Shown here piece after piece: positions 12,026 to 23,431 of a stretch of DNA of 64,000 nt. The translations under genes were made by a program, and so were the position numbers. Origin of the DNA: Cryptomeria japonica (Eukaryota; Streptophyta; Pinopsida; Cupressales; Cupressaceae); the NCBI RefSeq assembly GCF_030272615.1, contig NC_081412.1, positions 545,238,202 to 545,302,201 of the forward strand, written 5' to 3'. The notes under the pieces were generated by a model. It made no database searches, was not told the DNA's origin, and worked only from the letters and a program-made list of their open reading frames with translations. Within the stretch, counting starts at the first letter, position 1; every line of letters starts with the position of its first letter.

Positions 12026-12409
12026 ATGACCACTCCTCATATTTTGAGAAGAACAAGTCTTCATCACAAAAATAAGTTAAAGAAGAGACAACCTAGTTCT
12101 AAGGCACTTGCGAAAAGGAATAAATTTCTTTATATCAATCACCAACTCTTTGCATCACATCGTGTATTCTTACGTCACATGCGATTGTATATCCAAGGAA
12201 AAACAAATGAGTTTGACAAGGAACCTTTGAGAAGTAGGGCTTACATTCAAAAAGCAACATTCAACCAATGCCTAAATCATGGAGGAAGGATTAACCTTGC
12301 TTTGTTTCCATGGTTCTATATCACATATAACAAAGCTCGACCCGAGCCACCAACACCACCAAGAACTCCAATAGAAGAAGAAGAGTTCGTCATGGTAGAA
12401 ATATATTAA
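12026..12409 (+). CDS. Uncharacterised 127-residue frame upstream of Tat gag
   Basis: An open frame begins with MTTPHILRR and ends with an acidic tail (PPRTPIEEEEFVMVEIY) before TAA. It lies 60 bases upstream of the gag frame and inside the element, so it could be the N-terminal part of gag or a separate small frame of the kind seen ahead of gag in some large Tat-group elements. The first half is basic (RR, KKR, KRNK), the end is proline-rich and acidic. I recognise no domain. The minus-strand frame over the same bases is a shadow. Confidence 0.4.
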   Translation: MTTPHILRRTSLHHKNKLKKRQPSSKALAKRNKFLYINHQLFASHRVFLRHMRLYIQGKTNEFDKEPLRSRAYIQKATFNQCLNHGGRINLALFPWFYITYNKARPEPPTPPRTPIEEEEFVMVEIY

Positions 12410-12469
12410 ATGTCTGTCGCCACTCGATCTCTGAGAAAAAAACAAAAATAATGACAACGAAAATCAAGT

Positions 12470-14108
12470 ATGGACCGTAGGTTATCCAATCATTTTGATG
12501 AGTATGACAATATGGGTGAAACAAAGATCACCGAAGAACTTCTCCAAGAGTTTCATGAAAACGTAGCCTTCCAAAAACTCATGGAAAGACTTATTGAAGC
12601 AAACAAGGAAAAATATCTACTCATGCTAACTAGCAAAGGAGTTAACCTTCTTGAATATTTTGATACTGAAAACTTAAGGAATATAGATGAGACAATTTCA
12701 AGAACAAGGTCTAAAATTTATGCCTATCAAGAACAACAAAGAGAAGAAGAGATAAATGACCTAGAAAACATACATGAACAAGACAACACCCATGAACAAG
12801 ACCATACCCGCAATCGAGACAATCTTAATGAAAAAGGGGAAACTCTCCCTCGAAGGACAAATGTGCCCATGGTTGCTCTTACACAACAAATCCAAACACT
12901 ACAAAGACAAACAGAGGACATAAAAACAAGGAACTACAATGTGATACTCCTTAGACAAAATTTGTCCTTATCCTTTTGATTGGAGATTAAACATGGTACC
13001 TTTTCCCCCAAATTCAGATATACCAAAGTATGACAAATACAATGGTAAAAGTGATCCCTATGATCACGTTCAGGAATTTTGTACCATGAGCCTAGAATTT
13101 TCTTATGATGACACTTAATGAGATTATTCCCAATAAATTTGGGAGGGAAAACAATGGAGTGGTTGTCTAAAATTACATCTCCTATCAAATCATTTGATGA
13201 GTTGGTAAACAAAATTATCATGCAATACTCCTATAACATTCAACATGCAATCACCATGTTGGATGTGTGTAACAGCAAACAAAAGAGAAATGAAACATTC
13301 ATGGTGTTGCTTCAGCGGTGGAGATGCATGGTTTCGTGGTATCCTCAAGACCTGCCTAAAAAGGAAAAGATGGAAATCTTCATCAATAATCTAAATAGTG
13401 AGACGAGTTATCAACTCAAACTCCAATGCATACCATCTTTCGCCAAGTTGATAGAAAATGGAATCCAAGTAGAAGATGCCTACATCAAGAAAGGAACATT
13501 GAAATTCTTTAAGGAAGGTGTTAGTTCATCAAACACTAACCCCTTTAACAATGAAAACAACAACACTTTAGAAAAATCTAGATTTTGGACAAGGAACAAA
13601 AACGTTAATTATGGGATGGTTGATGCTAACAATGTGAAGTCTAAACAACCAGTATTGGCTTTATTAGGTAGCCCACCATCCACCAAGGCATCAACACTTA
13701 TCCACAAAATACCAATCAAGGAAATTCAATATCAAACACCAACAAAAACTACCAAGGAAACAACACTAACCAAGGAAACAACATTAACCAAGGCAACACC
13801 ATTAATCGAGGGAATAATGCAAATCAAAGAGGCAACACCAATACCTTCCCATATCCACACATCTACACACCATTAAGGCAAACCTTAGAATCAATGTTTC
13901 AAGAACTCTTAGCAAATAAGATCATCACATTACCAGCCACGAACAACTTTGAACCTTAGATCAAACCACCTTGGTGGAATGACTCGCATTTTTGTGATTT
14001 TCCTTGAAACAAAGGACATCACACAAATGATTGCATGAGGTTGAAGAACATCATTCAAGACATGATCGATAGAGGTGATTTAACAATTGATAGTCGCAAA
14101 ATGAATGG
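12470..14108 (+). pseudogene. gag: Tat gag, broken (first part)
   Basis: The frame from ATG 12470 (MDRRLSNHFDEYDN) runs to a stop at about 12979 and has a coiled-coil-like, charged middle (repeated EQD/HEQD near residue 105). After two frameshifts, the Retrotrans_gag core continues through KYNGKSDPYDHVQEF (about 13030-13070) and a 252-codon frame at 13118-13876. A variant zinc knuckle of the form C-x2-H-x4-H-x4-C follows at about 13990-14030, interrupted by a stop, then DRGDLTID. The frame enters the chromovirus at 14108 and resumes at 26729 with VDHEAF, so gag and pol belong to one element. Mature Gag would form the cytoplasmic particle that packages the element's RNA. Confidence 0.75.
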
Positions 14109-14454
14109 TGTCATGCCCAAAATTTAGGGCACAAATGGAACAATTTTTTTTTTAAAACATACTAAATTAATTAACAAGTTCACTCTCATGACAAGCATTA
14201 TAGAATTTATCCATAATTAAATTCGAGCTAATTCTGATACGAACTAAGCATCGATAAATTGTTTAATTTTAATTGCGGAAAACTAACCGTTTTAATTTTA
14301 TCTCCAAGAGATACTCCGTCATTAAGTTTATTAAATTAATCAAGCTAAAGGAAATAGGAGAGGAAAATTTAATTTAATCTCCAATATGACTATATAGTCT
14401 AATCAACCTTTTTAAATTTCTCTTTATTACTTACTCTAAATTATAACCAGAATT

Positions 14455-14465
<11 letters not shown>

Positions 14466-14506
<41 letters not shown>

Positions 14507-14590
14507 TTATAATTAGATACTTAATCGAAATCATGATCAAAATTTATATATACATATATATATATATATCCATATATATATATATATTAC
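14466..14590. repeat. (TA)n tracts in chromovirus LTR
   Basis: Interrupted TA/TATA runs at about 14466-14508 and 14546-14590. The other LTR has a longer first tract (about 23381-23425) and a shorter second, as expected of unstable microsatellites. Confidence 0.85.
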
Positions 14591-14880
14591 ATATATGTTA
14601 AATATTTTAATTCTAATTCAAAAGCACATTAACTTTCTAAATATTAATCCATAATTTTTCCGAACTCTAATTAGGGTTCTATCTTCTCACATATATATTA
14701 TCAAAACTAATTAACATATTATTTTTTTTAAAACCCATTTGCGCTAGCCCCACCCGAGCTAGGGTTTAACCCATATTTTTTTTTACAGGGAAATTTGCTT
14801 GCTGGGCTGAAACCCTTGGCGACCATGATTATTTTTTTTTGTGCAGGTCTCGGATGTTTGAGGGCGGGAAGTGCCGTGCA

Positions 14881-15083
14881 CCACTGTGTGGACGCACAGT
14901 GGGCGCCGCGGCACCACTGTGTGCCCACACAGTGGGCGCCGCTAGCGGCTCCCCATTGTGTGGCCACACAGTGGCGGCCGTGGCCGTCCACTGTGTGTAC
15001 ACACAGTGGGAGCCGAAAGCGGCTCCACTGTGTGTGCACACAGTGGGCGCCGCGCGGCCCTCCACTGTGCGTACACACAGTGG
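14881..15083. repeat. Array of six 22-bp palindromes in chromovirus LTR
   Basis: Six copies of CCACTGTGTG-NN-CACACAGTGG at 14881, 14914, 14953, 14988, 15025 and 15062, starting 33-39 bases apart. Copies 4 and 5 are perfect 22-base inverted repeats (centres TA and TG/CA); the others have one to four mismatches. Spacers are GC-rich (GGCGCCGC, GCGGCTCC and similar). The array is a GC island in a very AT-rich LTR and recurs at 23794-23996 in the other LTR. Open frames read through it on both strands only because it is palindromic. Confidence 0.95.
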
Positions 15084-15144
15084 GGTCCGCGTGGACCCAA
15101 AATAATTTCTTTTTTAAAAATTTTTTTTTTTTTTAAATTATATT

Positions 15145-15614
<470 letters not shown>

Positions 15615-18101
15615 TTTTTTTATCACACTAACTAAAAATACCATTTAGAAAAACATGATAAGAATTACAATATACTTCTCTAGAAAAGAAGATTCATAGC
15701 TTTCTTTCTTTTCCTCTAATAAAATATTTACATAAAACATCTTTTTCCTTTAAAATACTTAAGGTCTTTCATCATAAATAAATTTCTATTTTGCCACAAG
15801 TAAAAATATAGATAAAATTTAAATAAAATCTATCCCTTTTTTTTTTTTTTTTCATAATACAAGAAGCTTTTGCATGCATCTTTAAATAAATTTTCTTTTT
15901 CTAAAAACCAGAAGTAGAAATAAAACAAGCTTTTCTTTTTTTTTAAAACAACTCTATGATATTCCACCAATTTACAGGATGTTTATTTGTATAGCCACAA
16001 CAATAAATTTTCAAGTCTATTTTCAATAATTACAACTTGCTTCTCTTTTCTATGAATGAGGCATATTTCTATAACAATTTTAAACAAACATCTGCAACTG
16101 AATTTAAGAATCTTCAATAATAATCTTCAGTGTCTTTTTCATGGTTCCTATTCTTTTTCTCCCGTCTTTCCTGCATAATAGATAAACATGAATATGACCA
16201 CGGAGTGCTCACCTCCCAGCCTAGGCTAACTGGTAGCCACCCTCGAGCTCGGAGAACCAATTCCTAGATGGGTAACAAATAGGCAAACACATAGAAAGCA
16301 ATGCATACAGATTTTCCAGACACATTCCCAACTTGGCTTTCACAGCACCACACTTTGGTGATGAACATTTTCGAAGGGTGGTAGTGGACCAATACCCTGA
16401 GGAGAACTGCAAGTATGAAATAAACAAGAAGCCACCTCATGGCACAATAATAATATCAAGAATCTCAACCCCTTATTCCTTATGCCCCCCAAAGGCATTC
16501 TAGCCTTATATCCCTCCTTATGACCCCCATTGCACAAACAGGCCATGCAGCAAGGGTCACACAAAGATCCCTTGTGATCGCTCTCAAAAGAGAGTCTCTC
16601 ACTCGGGGGTTGTCACTACTACCACCCTCAAGATCCTCTTCTCTCCCAAGAGTAAGAGATCTTGAGAAAACTCCCAAAACACAACAATTCATAAAGCAAA
16701 AATACCAAAAGATTTTCTAACACAAACTTTCAAGAACACAGATTTCTTATACCAACAACTTCCAGACATAAACAAGAAGAAGACATTAAAAGTAAAAATT
16801 GAAACCAACCTTAATTTGCCCAAAGGTTATTATGATATTTGATGAAGAGCTGCCCAATCCACAAATCTTTTTCTTTCTACCCTTATTCAATTTTCTCTAT
16901 TCCATAACATTATTTTCTTTACAAATTTTCTTCTGTCTCCAAAAATGGAGAGTGGGTGATTACCTTGCTATTCCCAAAAATCTTCCTTAAGAAGCTCACT
17001 CTCTGAGTTCTCACAGGATTCTGAAAAAAAACCAAAAAGAAGAAAGAAAGCAAAAATGCAAAAAGATTCTCATTCCAAAAGGAAAAATCTTGATTAGATT
17101 TAACTTCTAATTTTCAATTTTCGCTCAACTCAAAAAAACCAATTTTTAAAGCGTTAAAAAGATCATTATAAAGTAGAAACTTGCCTAAAATTACCCCTAA
17201 CCCCTAGGTATACCTTATGGGCTTTAGGAAACCTTATTAAACTACCCCTAGGTTTTCATTTAACCCATTTTAAACCCCTCTGAAGTTTATTTTCGGGTCA
17301 AACATAAGTTGACCACTCCAAATATTATATTCCCAAAGTATTTATGACAACACATTAATTTATTTAAGAAAACTATAATTAAACACTTTCCCACCAAGAG
17401 ACAAAATAAAACATTTAAATTTAAATACACACGTGTCAAGTGACACAAATAAAACACTTTTACAAAAATAAAACATGAAATTGTCTCTTGAGGTTTTTAC
17501 ACAACAAATTTAAATAACACTTAACACTCATGCAGCATATACTGTTACGAATAAAATACAACACAAACAGGGTGTTGTCTCTCCAAATAGACAAACCCTG
17601 GCTTACAAACATACATAAGTCTAGGTTTGATTCTCCGTAATTTTCCATGGTCAGATGGTAAATTTCCTGCGCATCTCAATTTACACATTAGTACTTCCAA
17701 ATATCCATATATATAATATAATTCAATAATATAACAATACACATCATTACTTGCATACAATTTTCATCTGCACAGATTGAATACATCTTTTATCAAACAA
17801 TTTCACTTAAGCAATTTCATCCCAATTCACATAAGCTAAACATACATCATAGTTCTATATTTAGAGTAAAGTCCTGCAAATTCAATAACGACATCTATCA
17901 TTGCAATATCATTCTATCTAATAATCATGTAGTGTTCTATCTCATAAAGCATGTAAGTAAATCATCAAATCATAGCAATGTTATCCAAATCCTAAAATCA
18001 TATAAGTTCTAAGTCTCAAAATGCATCAAAATAAAGTATCCATAATAGTCTAAAATATAAAATCCACTGAATGTCAGACTGAGTCGAGGTGAGGCCTCAC
18101 A

Positions 18102-18117
18102 TCCGCCCCCTCTAGGC
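18102..18117 (-). other. Polypurine tract of the chromovirus
   Basis: The minus strand reads CCTAGAGGGGGCGGA immediately upstream of its 3' LTR. Purine-rich and abutting the LTR, it is the expected primer site for second-strand DNA synthesis. Confidence 0.8.
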
Positions 18118-18129
18118 ATGAACTTCCTC

Positions 18130-21100
18130 CTAGAGTTCATCAAAGAAGTGAGGGTACTCTGATCTCATACGTGCTGCGTCCTCCCATGAAGCCGTAACCT
18201 CATCATAACAATCCCACTGGACCCTAACCTGGTCCAGCTCTCGACCTCGAAGGGCCAATGTCCGGCGTGCCAAAATGCAAATGGGCTCCAAAGCTAGCTG
18301 CCCGTCCGACTCCACCTGCAAGGCATCCCAATCTAAAAGGTGAGACTCATCATAGATATATTTTCTCAAAACTGAAACATGAAACACATCGTGGATGCGT
18401 GACAGGCTAGGTGGTAAAGCTAAACGGTAGGCAACTGGGCCTATTCTCTCTAGAATCTCAAAAGGTCCTACAAAGCGAGGTGCGAGCTTAGAACCCTTTC
18501 CGTAACGGATTGGACTCTTATGCGGTCGCACTCTCAAGAAAACTTTGTCTCCAACCAAGTAACTATGATCTATCCTCTTTGCATCAGCATACTTCTTCTA
18601 TCTATCTTGCGCCTCTCTGAGACGCTGCCTAATCAAATCCACCTGCTGTTCCATATCCCGAACTAACTCAGGACCAATAGCAACTCTATCCTCTATGAGA
18701 TCCCAACTCAAGGGCGTCCTGCAAGGCCTGCCATATAATGCCTGGTAGGGTGGCATTCCCAAAGAAGTGTGATGCCCATTGTTATAGGCAAACTCCACTA
18801 AGGGAAGATACTCCTCCCACCGGGTCTGATGATCCATGACGTACATACGAAGCATATCCTCTAACACCTGATTGACCGTCTCTGTCTGACCATCTGTCTC
18901 CGGATGATAGGTTGTACTGAAATTGAGCATAGTGCCCATAGTTGTCTGTAATGACTTCCAAAATGTAGAAGTGAAAAGAGAATCCCTATCAGAAATAATC
19001 TTGCGAGGTACGCCATGAAGCCTAACAATGTCTCGCAAGAACACCTGTGCTACTGCTGGAGCTGTGAATGTAGTACGAACTGGTGAAAAGTGAGCTACTT
19101 TGGTCAACTTGTCAACTGTCACCAAGATAGCATCATGGCGACGAGAAGACATAGGAAGACCAATGATGAAATCCATGGATATAGTATCCCACTTCCACTC
19201 TGGTATAGCATGAGACTGAAGCAACCCACCTGGATGGCGGTGCTCCACCTTTACCCTCTGACACTCGAGACATCGAGCTACTACCTCAGCAATGAGCTGC
19301 CACATTCCCGGCCAATGATACAACTGCCTCAAGTTAGCATGCAACTTCTTAACCCCGGGATGCGTTGCATAAGGAGCTCTATGAGCTTCCGAGACAATGA
19401 ACTCTCGCAACCCTCCGGAGGAAGGTACATAAATGCGCCCTCTGTGGCGTAACAGTCCATCGGACTCCAAAGAATAATCCACATATTTCCCTTCTAGAGT
19501 AACCTGAGAACGTAATACCTAACAAACCTCTGCATACCATCCATCCTCTGACAAGTGCCGAAGTATACGGTCTCTCAAGTCTGTGCCCATGGATATGGTG
19601 TAAACCTCATGACGTCTCCTACTCAAAGCATCTGCAACTACATTTTCCTTTCCTTTGATGTAGTGAACATCGAAATCATATTCGCACAAGAACTCCATCC
19701 ATCTCCTCTGTCGTGCATTAAGGTTCGGCTGAGTGAAGATGTACTGAAGACTTTGATGGTCTGAATGCAACTTGAAGTGATGTCCTAAAAGGAAGTGTCT
19801 CCACCTCACAAGTGCATGCACTACTGCTGCGAGCTCAAGGTCATGGGTGGGATAATTAAGTTCATGAGTCTTAAGTTTCCTAGACTCGAAAGCTATGGCC
19901 CTAACACCCTGCATAAGAACTGCCCCTAAACCCTCTAGGGAAGCATCTGTACAAACCATGAAGTTAGCTGAAGGATCTGGTACAACAAGGATAGGAGCGC
20001 TAGTAAGTGCCTTCTTGAGTTCCTGAAAGGCCTTCTCGCACTTCTCTGTCCACTCAAATTTCTTCCCTTTACGCTGAAGAGAGGTAATAGGGTGTGTGAC
20101 TCTAGAGAAACCCTCGACAAAACATCGGTAATACCCTGCTAAACCCATGAAACTCCTGACCTCTGTCACACTGGTAGGCGCTGGCCAATCCATAATAGCC
20201 CTAATCTTTGATGGGTCAACTGAGATCCCATCACCAGAAATAACGTGTCCAAGGTACTTGACCTCAGATCGAAAGAAAGCACACTTCGATAGGCTGCCAA
20301 ACAACTGGTTATCCCGCAAACACTACAATACCTGTTTTCAGGTGCTCCTCATGCTCCTTCTCATTCCGAGAATATATCAGTATATCATCGAGGAACACAA
20401 TAACAAAATGGTCCAGAAAGGTAGGAAACACCCCATTCATGAGGCTCATAAAAACTGCTGGGGCATTTGTAAGTCCAAAGGGGACTACGGTAAACTCATA
20501 GTGACCATATCTAGTGCGAAATGTGGTCTTATGGATGTCACTTTCCACTATTCTCAACTGATGGTATCCTGACTTCAGATCTATCTTGGAAAAGACTTTG
20601 GCACCTTGAAGCTGGTCAAATAAATCATCAATTTTGGGCAAAGGATATCGGTTCTTGATGGTTACTTTATTTAGCTGCCGATAATCCATACACAATCGTA
20701 GAGATCCATCCTTCTTCTTAACGAAGATGACTGGTGCACCCCATGGGGATATGCTAGGACGGATATGACCCTTCTCAAGAAGTTCCTCGAGCTGAATTTT
20801 AAGTTCATTAAGCTCATTTGTGGTCATTCTATAAGGTGCTCTGGAAACTAGCTCGGCTCCTGGTACTAGGTCTATATGAAAATCATTCTCTCTGCGGGGA
20901 GGCATTCCCGGTAACTCTGAAGGAAATACATTTGAATATCCCTTAAGGATAGGATGGTCATCGAGCAATGTTTCTTTTTCCTCCTCTTCCTCTCTGTCAC
21001 TGATCGTGATAGCAAAAAGCTGACATCCCTTCCGCATGCTCCGCTTAAGCTGTATTGCGGAGATCATATGAAGAGACACGGGCCTCTGAATCCCGGTGAT

Positions 21101-22879
21101 AACTATGGGCGAACCATGATCATCCTCACACTCGATCCTTTTCAGGTGGCAATCCATCTTGGCTCTATGGGCATAAAGCCAATCCATGCCAAGTACGATT
21201 CCATAAGACCCAAGTGGAGTCACTCTAAGGTCTACTAAAGTGGTGGTCTTGCCAATCTGCAGCTGACATGCCCTAACCTCTGATTCCACTGACACTCTAG
21301 CCCCTAAAGCTAATTCCACTTCCCAACTGACACCATGCCTAGTTACCACTAGCCCGCAACGCTCCACAATCGATGGAGATATAAAGGAATCAGTAGCTCC
21401 TGAATCAAACAAAATAGATACATTGTTACCTTTGATTATACCTGAAGATTCGATAACCGTGGCCTAATGATCAGCCTGGCGGTTGTCAACCGCTGCGAAT
21501 ACTCTATGGGACCTGCCCATATCACCAACTATCGGCTCTGAAGCGGCCATCCGCTGACTCCCTGCTACCTGTCCCTAAGGGCAATCCCTCGCCATATGCC
21601 CCATGGCTCCACATGTAAAGCAAGCACCCCGTACCTGGAACTGGGCACCCTGAGGCCTAGAAAAGGCCTGACCTCCTGTCCTACTGGATCCGCTGTACCC
21701 ACCCCTGGAGGACTGCTGAGTCCCCGCCGGCTGTGCGTACTGCCCCTGTTCTCTCTGATCACGTTTCTATCCCTAAGTCTGCCACTGCTTGGGCTTGGAG
21801 CCCTGCGGATACTGTGGAGGCTTCTGCCTCTGGTTCTGTGGTGTCTGTTGTGGAGGAGGGGGTTTGGAGAACCCCTGAGAATTTTGGTTGTTCCCTTTCC
21901 AATGTGGTTTCTGAAATCCACAAGTCTGAGGTGCGGGATTTCGGTTCTGAAACCAATCCCTATTGTCCTGTGGTCTAACCTGAATTTCCTCGGCAATCAG
22001 TGCCTTCTCTACAGCAACCCGAAGGCTCTCTAGGGCGGACATTCTAACAGGCCCGACTATACCGGCATTTAATCCCCTGATGAAGCGGTTTACAAGAAGT
22101 TTTTCATCCTTTAGATAATCTACATATAGCAACAACTCGAAGAATTTACTCTCATACTGGGTTACTGACAAGCCTTTTTGTTGGAGATCATGAAATTCAT
22201 CTATACGACGCTGCCTGAAGTGCTCTGATAGGTACCTCTCACGGAACCTCTTTGTGAATATCTCCCAAGTGAGTGTATTAGGAGCTAATCCGCATTTGTA
22301 CTCTTCCTGTCTCCACCAGGTGGAGGTTGTCCCTCTCAGAAGATGAACTGCAACACATGCTTTCAAGTTGCTCTCATAAGAACGCAACGCAAAGCACCTC
22401 TCAAGACTTAGAAGCCATGCCTCGGCCTCTACTCCATCTGTAGAACCTCCGAAGGATGGTGGTTGGAGGTGCATGACCTCCCTGATGAGATCCCCTGGAT
22501 CTCGACGACCTCTCTCAAAATAAACTGGTTCCACCGCTGGAGGTGGTCCTGGCATATGCACTGACTCTGGCTCATTACCACTCTGACTCTCTACAGGAAT
22601 CAGAGCTGGGCTCCTGCTTCATTCTCTATCAATAGACCTATGACTCCCAGAGTCATGACTCCTACCCTGAGGGTTCTCTGCTGGGATCCTTTCTTGAACA
22701 ATGCCAATAAGATTCTGAATGGCTGCTAAAATGTCACGGTTAGGTTCATTTGGCTATTCGGGAGGTGCTCCTGGGTTCTCCTCTAGAACCGATGCCTCCC
22801 TCTCTACCTCATTGCGTGCTATGCGCACACGTCTAGGACCCCGTCCGCGCTTGCGAGCTTGTCGCGTCAATGGAGGCAT
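18130..22879 (-). pseudogene. gag-pol: Chromovirus gag-pol polyprotein, interrupted
   Basis: ATG at 22879 opens a single frame of about 1580 codons. Visible in order: gag core (about residue 150 on); zinc knuckle CFTCGAMGHMARDC (about 425); protease FDSGATDSF (about 490); reverse transcriptase with [11 protein letters not shown] and FLDDILIYS (about 760-830); RNase [11 protein letters not shown] (about 977); integrase His-His-Cys-Cys finger (HRAPYATHPG, CLECQ) and its Asp, Asp, Glu in SMDFI, ISDRD and TETVN; a GPY/F-type module (RFVGPFEIL); and a chromodomain-like end (RVQWDCYDEVTASWEDA). Stops: TAG at 22754-22756, 21773, 21767, 21575, 21464, 20323, 19519 and 18598; TGA at 22619. One extra base near 20333 shifts the frame. 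Catalytic motifs remain readable, so decay is recent. The earlier ATG at 22561 would lose part of gag; 22879 lies just after the primer site. Confidence 0.9.
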
Positions 22880-23014
22880 CCTAAGAGGAAATAAGACAAA
22901 ACAATTAATTTATTTCTTTTAGAATTAAATTCAATTAAATTCAAAATTTCATTTAACAAAATAATTTAAAATATTCTAAGGTGAAACGTAAGTGAGTAAG
23001 GCTCCTAGTGTGGA

Positions 23015-23032
23015 AACCTTGCTCTGATACCA
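23015..23032 (-). other. Primer binding site of the chromovirus (initiator Met-tRNA)
   Basis: The minus strand reads TGGTATCAGAGCAAGGTT three bases downstream of its 5' LTR. This is the classic plant initiator methionine tRNA primer site and fixes the element's orientation. Confidence 0.93.
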
Positions 23033-23035
23033 AAA

Positions 23036-23376
23036 TGTCATGCCCAAAATTTAGGGAACAAACGGAACAATTTTTTTTTTAAAACATACTAAATTAATTA
23101 ACAAGTTCACTCTCACGACAAGCGTTATAGAATTTATCCATAATTAAATTCGAGCTAATTCTGATACGAACTAAGCATCGATAAATTGTTTAATTTTAAT
23201 TGCGGAAAACTAACCGTTTTAATTTTATCTCCAAGAGATACTCTGTCATTAAGTTTATTAAATTAATCAAGCTAAAGGAAATAGGAGAGGAAAATTTAAT
23301 TTAATCTCCAATATGACTATATAGTCTAATCAACCTTTTTAAATTCTCTTTATTACTTGCTCTAAATTATAACCAG

Positions 23377-23431
<55 letters not shown>

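Noticed and set aside
14881-15083. Resemblance to a CRISPR array (short palindromic repeats at regular spacing)
   Set aside because: Spacers are only 11-17 bases and similar to each other, the array sits inside a plant LTR and is duplicated in the second LTR, and no cas genes exist.
16221-16990. Several 60-74-residue frames in the chromovirus LTR, nearly identical at 24970-25620
   Set aside because: Duplicated only because both LTRs carry them; frames occur on both strands and match no protein family I know.
21596-22033. 145-residue plus-strand frame within the chromovirus gag region
   Set aside because: Shadow of the minus-strand gag frame, which contains the zinc knuckle and the gag core.
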